DNA from: Luteitalea sp.
GTDB taxonomy: Bacteria; Acidobacteriota; Vicinamibacteria; Vicinamibacterales; Vicinamibacteraceae
Length of the DNA: 64,000 nucleotides
Direction: 5' to 3'
NCBI GenBank assembly: GCA_009377605.1
Contig: WHTT01000002.1
Coordinates: forward strand, 1-64,000
Each line of letters starts with the position of its first letter. The first letter of the stretch is position 1. Both the position numbers and the translations under genes were made by a program. Below are positions 59,519-64,000 of the stretch, one piece after another. The notes under the pieces are model-generated. The model did no database searches, had not been told where the DNA came from, and saw only the letters and a list, made by a program, of their open reading frames with translations.

Positions 59519-60778
59519 TCAGTGGTCAGTGGACGCCTCACCCACGGCGTCTGGGCCTGGCCCATAAAGAAGACGGAGAAAGCTGACCCCGTGGTCGAGC
59601 GGCGCTACCCCGAAGCCCTCCGCCAGCGTTTGCCCCAGGTCTGCGAAGGTCGTGCGCTCCCCGAGGTCGACGGGCCGCACACCCGCACCCACGAGAAGGA
59701 CCGGGACGTGCTCGCGCGAGTGATCGGTTGACGGCGTCGTCGGGTCGTTGCCGTGATCGGCTGTAATTACGAGCAGATCGTCGGGACGCAAGCGCGAGAC
59801 GAGGTCGGCCAACCGCGCATCGAACCGCTCCAGGTTGCGAGCGTAGCCTTCCACATTATTGCGGTGACCGTAAAGCGTGTCGAAGTCCACGAGATTCGCG
59901 AAGACCAGGCCACGGTCCACTGTTCTGAAGGCATGCTCGATCGCATCCATGCCTTCGTCATCGCTGCCCGTCGGGACGTCGGTCGTGATGCCGCGGCCAC
60001 CGAAGAGATCGCTGATCTTACCGATAGCCACCACGGGCCAGCCGGCCCGCGCCAGGTGATCCAGGAGCGTCTCGCTCGGCGGCGTGCGGGCAAAGTCATG
60101 CCGGCGAGCCGAATCGCGCTGGAACTGACCCGGGCTGCCCAAGAACGGCCGCGCGATGACTCGCCCGACGCCGAGCCCTTTCGCCACCAGGTCGAATGCA
60201 ATCTCGCAGTAGCGATAGAGCTCGTCGACAGGCGTCACCTCCTCATGCGCGGCGATCTGGAAGACGCTGTCGGCCGACGTGTAGACAATGGGTCGGCCGC
60301 TGCGGAGGTGCTCCACGCCATAGCGCTCGATGACCTCCGTACCGGAGGCTGAATGATTGCCCAGTGTCGCGCGGCCGATTCGTCGCTCGAACATCTCGAT
60401 GACATCGCGCGGGAAGCCGTGAGGAAAAACCGGAAACGGCTCGTCCAAAACGACGCCAGCGAGCTCCCAATGGCCCGTCACCGAGTCCTTGCCGGGCGAC
60501 GCCTCGCGCAGGCGTCCGAACGCTCCCGCCGGCTGCGGTGGAGGCTCGATCCCGCGCAAGACGACCAGGTGCCGAAGTCCGAGACTGCAGAGCACTGGGA
60601 TCTGGAGCTGGACGTATGCGGAGATGTTACCGAGCGTGTTACTGCCAGCGTCCCCGTATCGGCTGGCGTCCGGCAACTCACCGATGCCGACCGAATCGAG
60701 CACGATGAGAATCGCACGCCGCCATGGCAAGCGGCGAGCGGCGGCCTCAGGAGCCACGCGTTCGGTTGTGGGGGTCAC
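59519..60778 (-). CDS. deoB: Phosphopentomutase
   Basis: 419 residues from GTG 60778. It belongs to the alkaline-phosphatase superfamily: ILIVLDSVGIGELPDA (24-39; metal Asp27 or so), GKDSVTGHWELAG with a Thr nucleophile region, and VITADHGNDPTTPSTDHSRE near the C-terminus with the Mn ligands. It interconverts ribose-1- and ribose-5-phosphate and the deoxy forms, in nucleoside salvage. The last 20 residues are family-unlike. It lies downstream of hfq with REP-like element K between them. Confidence 0.93.
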   Translation of the reverse strand: MTPTTERVAPEAAARRLPWRRAILIVLDSVGIGELPDASRYGDAGSNTLGNISAYVQLQIPVLCSLGLRHLVVLRGIEPPPQPAGAFGRLREASPGKDSVTGHWELAGVVLDEPFPVFPHGFPRDVIEMFERRIGRATLGNHSASGTEVIERYGVEHLRSGRPIVYTSADSVFQIAAHEEVTPVDELYRYCEIAFDLVAKGLGVGRVIARPFLGSPGQFQRDSARRHDFARTPPSETLLDHLARAGWPVVAIGKISDLFGGRGITTDVPTGSDDEGMDAIEHAFRTVDRGLVFANLVDFDTLYGHRNNVEGYARNLERFDARLADLVSRLRPDDLLVITADHGNDPTTPSTDHSREHVPVLLVGAGVRPVDLGERTTFADLGQTLAEGFGVAPLDHGVSFLRLLYGPGPDAVGEASTDH

Positions 60779-60805
60779 CTGTCACGGGGCAGTCATGAAC
60801 GCCAG

Positions 60806-60834
60806 GTCAGGACGCCTCAGTGAGGCGTCTCTCC
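60806..60834. repeat. REP-like hairpin K between hfq and deoB
   Basis: GACGCCTCA-GTG-AGGCGTC is an 8-base-pair hairpin of the GACGCCTC family, without the GTAG head. It lies in the 98-base gap between the hfq stop and the deoB start on the minus strand. Confidence 0.6.
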
Positions 60835-60876
60835 CGTCACGATGGTCGGGCGCGCTCGGCGCACGCGGACAGGACA

Positions 60877-61137
60877 CTAGGAGTCGTGCGAGCCAAAATA
60901 GTTGGTGAGCGTGCGGCCCGACCTGATGGTCGAGATGGCGTGCTTGAAGATCATGTGGTCAGCACCCTCCAACTCGACAATGATGGCGAACCGATCGAAG
61001 TTCTTGATGCGGCCCTCCAGCGCCTGACCGTCCATGAGTCGGATGGCGACAACCAACCGCTCGCGGCGAGCATGGTTGAGGAATACGTCCTGAATGTTCG
61101 GCGGCGACGACGCCCGAGATTCGCGAGTCTGTGCCAT
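60877..61137 (-). CDS. hfq: RNA-binding protein Hfq
   Basis: 86 residues from the ATG at 61137. The Sm fold is clear: NIQDVFLNHARRERLVVAIR (about 13-32), LMDGQALEGRIKNFDRFAII and the Sm2 motif FKHAISTI (about 64-71; usually YKHA). Hfq forms a hexamer that pairs small RNAs with mRNAs. Its ATG overlaps the last base of the miaA stop, the classic miaA-hfq order. Confidence 0.95.
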   Translation of the reverse strand: MAQTRESRASSPPNIQDVFLNHARRERLVVAIRLMDGQALEGRIKNFDRFAIIVELEGADHMIFKHAISTIRSGRTLTNYFGSHDS

Positions 61138-62084
61138 CAGTGCCTTCTCCAAATGTCCAGCACGGCCTCAGCAGCCTCAAAGGTCGTCGGCCACTCACCC
61201 GCACCGTCCAGCCAGTGTAGATTAGGCTCTTTCCGGAACCAGATCAACTGTCGCCGCGCATACCGCTTGTTCTCCCGAACGATCAGCGCGCGCGTCGCGG
61301 GCTCATCCCGTACGCCGTGAAGCATCTCCAGGATCTGGCGGTAGACGAGGCCACTGAACGGGTGTGCACGCTCCGGCACGCCGGCCGCCAGCAGACGCCG
61401 TACTTCGTCGACCAGGCCGCGTGCGAACTGTTCGTCCACACGTCGCGCGACGCGCTCAGCAATACGCGCCGCCGGCAGCCTCAGGCCAAGCGCCAGCGTG
61501 CGATACCCGGTGAGCGCCGGCCGGGTCGCGGCGAAGTGCGCCGACAGCGGCCGGCCCGTCAAGAAATAGACTTCCAGCGCGCGGACGAGGCGCTTCTCGT
61601 CTCGCAGCATGATACGCATCGCCGACGCTGGATCGAGGCGGGCGACCATCCGATGCAGGAACGGCACGCCGCGCCGTGCCCCAATGGCGTGCAGCCGCGC
61701 GCGCAGGTCCTCGCTACGGCCGGGGCCTTCGAAGAGGCCGCGTGTCAGCGCTCGGTAGTAAAACCCCGTTCCACCAACCAGAATGGGAAGCTTTCCCCGT
61801 GCGGTGATCTCGCGGATCACGCCCGCCGCATCACGGGCGAATTGCGCAGCAGAATAGGTCTCGGTCGGCTCGAGAATGTCGATGAGGTGATGCGGAATGC
61901 CGCGCCGCCCCGACACGGGCACCTTGTCGGTGCCGATGTCGAAATACTTGTAGATCGCAGTCGAATCACAGTTCACAATCTCGCCTTGATGCCGCTCGGC
62001 GAGATCGAGCGCCAGCTTGCTCTTTCCCGTAGCCGTGGTGCCGAGGATCGCGACGAGAAGCGGCACGTGCGCTACCACCACCAC
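61137..62084 (-). CDS. miaA: tRNA dimethylallyltransferase
   Basis: 315 residues. It has the P-loop GTTATGKS (15-22), NCDSTAIYKYFDIGTDKVP (38-56) and GGTGFYYRALTRGLF (about 104-118), the substrate channel motif. It adds a dimethylallyl group to A37 of tRNAs reading UNN codons. It starts at a GTG inside the tail of a 29-residue ORF encoded between tonB and miaA, and is followed by hfq. Confidence 0.95.
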   Translation of the reverse strand: MVVVAHVPLLVAILGTTATGKSKLALDLAERHQGEIVNCDSTAIYKYFDIGTDKVPVSGRRGIPHHLIDILEPTETYSAAQFARDAAGVIREITARGKLPILVGGTGFYYRALTRGLFEGPGRSEDLRARLHAIGARRGVPFLHRMVARLDPASAMRIMLRDEKRLVRALEVYFLTGRPLSAHFAATRPALTGYRTLALGLRLPAARIAERVARRVDEQFARGLVDEVRRLLAAGVPERAHPFSGLVYRQILEMLHGVRDEPATRALIVRENKRYARRQLIWFRKEPNLHWLDGAGEWPTTFEAAEAVLDIWRRH

Positions 62085-62161
62085 CGGACTACTGCCAGCG
62101 CCAGCAATCCGGCGAGCAGGATCAGCAGGCCAAGCTGCTGCGAACGTGTCGGCCCCGACAT
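62072..62161 (-). CDS. 29-residue single-pass membrane peptide (small ORF)
   Basis: An ATG 16 bases after the tonB stop opens a frame of 29 codons ending in TAG at 62072-62074, 13 bases inside miaA. The product starts MSGPTRSQQ, has a 16-residue leucine/alanine-rich helix (about 10-25) and ends RWWW. AAGGTGA lies about 12 bases before the ATG, a fair ribosome binding site. It could be a real small inner-membrane protein or a translational coupler for miaA. I know no family match. Confidence 0.45.
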   Translation of the reverse strand: MSGPTRSQQLGLLILLAGLLALAVVRWWW

Positions 62162-62176
62162 CGTGAGCAGATCACC

Positions 62177-63172
62177 TTACTGCGACGATGGCCACTCGTT
62201 GTAGTAGAAGGTCACGGTGAAGAAGACCCTGTCGTCCGGGTACGCCGGTGGAAGGGGCCTCGTGGGACTGGACCAGCGCAGCGCGTTGACCGCGGCTCGA
62301 TCAAAGGCATCGACACCGGAGGGCTTCACCACACCGATGTCAGTGATACGGCCGTCCTTCCAGACGTTGAGTGTGATGACGACGTGCCCTTTCATCACCG
62401 CCGCGGCCTCGGGCACCAGCCAATTGGAGCGCACTTGCGCGCGGAAGAAACGGATCCACGGGCCGAACTCGACGCCCTTCCGGTCGAAATCGAAGTCCTG
62501 ACCGTAGCGCCCCGCGCCGCCGTCAGGATTCTCGAATGTCTCCTCGGGTACGTATCGCTCGAGGTTCTCCAGCGCGCGCCCAAGCACATCGCCGGGTGAG
62601 TTGCGCGCCTGCGGCTTGACCGCCGGCGCCGTGTCGGAGCGCTGCGGCACTGGCTCGGAACGCTCACGCTCCGGCAACTCCAGTGGCGTGGCGCCGTTGG
62701 TCTCGTTCTCGGCGCGCTGTGGCGGCTCAGCCGGTGACGCGGGCGGCGCCGTGTCCGCCTCTCGGCGAGGCGCCTCCGCAGGTCGTTCATCGACGAAATC
62801 GGGCGAGTTGCCGCGCGAGAACGGCAGCTCGTTGGCAGGACGCTCGGCCCGTTCCGGCGCCCGTGCTTCACCGTCACTATCCGAGAGCATCGAATCAGGC
62901 GGTGGCTTTGGCGGCGTCTCGGGGATGCGCGGCGTGAGAAAGACGAAGCGCGGCGCCTGTGCCAAACGCTTCTCCGCCTCTTCGACGGCCTGTGCACGGG
63001 CCTCGGCCGATTCTTTCAGCAGGGCCTGCACCCACGGCAGTCGCGGGCCCAGCAGGACCGCCACGAGCACCAGGAGGTGGAAAATGATCGAGAGAAGCAC
63101 CCCTTCGCGGCGCGAGATTGCGCTCTCGAGCGATTCCGGCTCCGGACGAAACTCGTCAATGATTAGGTGCAC
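62177..63172 (-). CDS. tonB: TonB-family energy transducer
   Basis: 331 residues from GTG 63172. A short cytosolic tail and one membrane helix (about 25-45) are followed by a long periplasmic spacer rich in Pro, Glu and Arg (about 75-215). The TonB C-terminal domain (about 245-331) has SNWLVPEAA, VITLNVWKDGRITDIGVVKPSG and ALRWSSPTRPLPPAYPDD. It couples the proton-motive force to outer-membrane receptors. No ExbBD genes are in the window. An AGTATA (TATACT on the minus strand) lies 15 bases upstream. Confidence 0.85.
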   Translation of the reverse strand: MHLIIDEFRPEPESLESAISRREGVLLSIIFHLLVLVAVLLGPRLPWVQALLKESAEARAQAVEEAEKRLAQAPRFVFLTPRIPETPPKPPPDSMLSDSDGEARAPERAERPANELPFSRGNSPDFVDERPAEAPRREADTAPPASPAEPPQRAENETNGATPLELPERERSEPVPQRSDTAPAVKPQARNSPGDVLGRALENLERYVPEETFENPDGGAGRYGQDFDFDRKGVEFGPWIRFFRAQVRSNWLVPEAAAVMKGHVVITLNVWKDGRITDIGVVKPSGVDAFDRAAVNALRWSSPTRPLPPAYPDDRVFFTVTFYYNEWPSSQ

Positions 63173-63187
63173 AGAGGTACTTACGCG

Positions 63188-63193
63188 AGTATA
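63188..63193 (-). promoter_or_regulatory. -10 box of tonB
   Basis: TATACT on the minus strand, 15 bases before the GTG at 63172, giving a predicted leader of about eight bases. No clear -35 or ribosome binding site is present. Confidence 0.4.
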
Positions 63194-63261
63194 AATGCAA
63201 AAACGGCGCCGGGAACACGGCGACCCTCCCTCTAGCGCGTTTGTGGCGAAGGACGCGGAAG

Positions 63262-63290
63262 GGCCAAAAGGGGACTGTCCCCTTTTGGCC
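63262..63290. repeat. Palindrome of the AAAAGGGG family
   Basis: Thirteen-base arms GGCCAAAAGGGGA and TCCCCTTTTGGCC around a 3-base loop CTG, a perfect palindrome. It lies 18 bases after the menG end on the minus strand and could terminate it. The core equals the element inserted in prmA. Confidence 0.85.
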
Positions 63291-63307
63291 GCTCGAGCAG
63301 GAAACTA

Positions 63308-64000
63308 TCAGGCAGCGCGTGGTTCGGCGGTTAACTTCGCCGCGGCGTACATATAGACGACGCCAAGACTCAGTTGGACGATACGAACTGCTGACAGGCC
63401 CTGCGACTCGATTGCCGCAGCCACCTCTTCAGGTGGAACAAAGGCGTCGACCGACGCCGGCAGATACGTGTAGGCGTTGCGATGGCGGGACACCAACCGA
63501 CCAATGCGCGGCAAGACGTGCCGAAAGTACCAGAAATACAGCGATCGCACGACCGGCATGCGTGGCGCCCCAAACTCGAGAATGGCGATCCGCCCCCCCG
63601 GACGCAGCACCCGGGCCACCTCCGCCAGAGCGGTCGCCGGCACCTCCACGTTACGCAGACCGAACGCCATCGTCACCGCGTCGACGCTCGCGTCCGCAAG
63701 GGGAATGCGCATGGCATCACCGCGGAGGAGCGGCACGCGGCGCTCCTCCCGCTTCGCGCGTACTTTCCCCAGGCCCACACGTAGCATCTCCGCGGAAAAA
63801 TCCACGCCCACGACACGGCGCGCGCGACCACGGCGGCACAGGCCGAGCGCCAGGTCGCACGTGCCCGTGCAGAGATCGAGCACGACTTCATGACCCGTGA
63901 GCTGCAGGGCGCCGACGGCGCGCGCGCGCCAATAGAGGTCCAGGCCGCCGCTGAGCAGATGATTCAGCAGGTCGTACCGCCCCGCGATCGCATCGAACAT
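63308..64000 (-). CDS. menG: Demethylmenaquinone methyltransferase MenG/UbiE (N-terminus cut by window edge)
   Basis: 230 residues are visible. The frame's first ATG is at the window edge, and the family has about 10-20 residues more, so the true start probably lies to the right. The SAM motif is VLDLCTGTCDLAL (about 40-52). The UbiE signatures YDLLNHLLSGGLDLYWR (9-25) and AFGLRNVE (about 111-118) are clear. It methylates demethylmenaquinone (or the ubiquinone precursor). Menaquinone is the more likely product in Acidobacteriota, matching the Etf:quinone module. Confidence 0.93.
   Translation of the reverse strand: MFDAIAGRYDLLNHLLSGGLDLYWRARAVGALQLTGHEVVLDLCTGTCDLALGLCRRGRARRVVGVDFSAEMLRVGLGKVRAKREERRVPLLRGDAMRIPLADASVDAVTMAFGLRNVEVPATALAEVARVLRPGGRIAILEFGAPRMPVVRSLYFWYFRHVLPRIGRLVSRHRNAYTYLPASVDAFVPPEEVAAAIESQGLSAVRIVQLSLGVVYMYAAAKLTAEPRAA

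Overview
The window is high-GC, gene-dense bacterial chromosome and looks like an Acidobacteriota genome, most likely of the Vicinamibacteria type. That is an inference from gene content. The clues are a DUF1844 protein, a Tat-exported CRTAC1/ASPIC-UnbV protein, a winged-helix-like N-terminal domain common in acidobacterial sensors, BshC (bacillithiol synthesis), an EtfBA plus membrane CCG/Fe-S oxidoreductase module, PEGA and zinc-ribbon Ser/Thr kinases, and TonB and LptE (a diderm envelope). MenG/UbiE and the Etf:quinone module suggest menaquinone-based respiration.

Layout. 1-1009: end of a malonate transporter (madL partial, madM). 1010-4700: a gene-poor, frameshift-rich accessory zone with an Apea-like HEPN gene broken by two compensating frameshifts, a decayed membrane-protein frame, a DUF4160/DUF2442 remnant and an apparently intact HigB/HigA-type toxin-antitoxin pair. 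It ends against tRNA-Cys and tRNA-Gly. From 5.3 kb on, coding is tight and housekeeping: yraN, a class III aminotransferase, cysS, a degenerate GHKL-like protein, ribF, an MBL hydrolase, DUF1844, mazG, comEC, carAB and a PEGA pseudokinase (5-22 kb). Then come bshC-PBP1b-like, CRTAC1, a membrane regulator, a parvulin lipoprotein and an MTA/SAH-type deaminase (22-32.6 kb), followed by the heat-shock operon hrcA-grpE-dnaJ-prmA with a CIRCE operator but no dnaK. Next are rsmE, an active Ser/Thr kinase, recX, alaS, terB, an S4 protein, rpsT, holA, lptE, leuS, an HDAC-family protein and a DUF374 acyltransferase (36.5-49 kb), and the etfB-etfA-Fe-S oxidoreductase module (49-53 kb). The classic lipid cluster DUF177-rpmF-plsX-fabD-fabG-acpP-fabF follows (53-58 kb), then dgt, deoB, hfq, miaA, a 29-residue membrane peptide, tonB and a menG fragment that runs off the right edge.

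The most unusual structure is in the spacers, not the genes. Two kinds of repeat sit at the 3' ends of genes. (i) REP/BIME-like palindromes headed by GTAG, in which the TAG often serves as the stop codon of the upstream gene (cysS, acpP, the 28.7-30.0 kb gene). (ii) Locus-private arrays of 6-8 nt units that start at or inside a stop codon as G-rich repeats and, before the next start codon, turn into their C-rich reverse complement, so each spacer can fold into a long hairpin. A further palindrome family built on AAAAGGGG...CCCCTTTT is inserted in frame inside prmA and adds about 22 codons. Several genes also have a -10 hexamer only 6-15 nt before the start codon, which suggests leaderless or very short-leader mRNAs.
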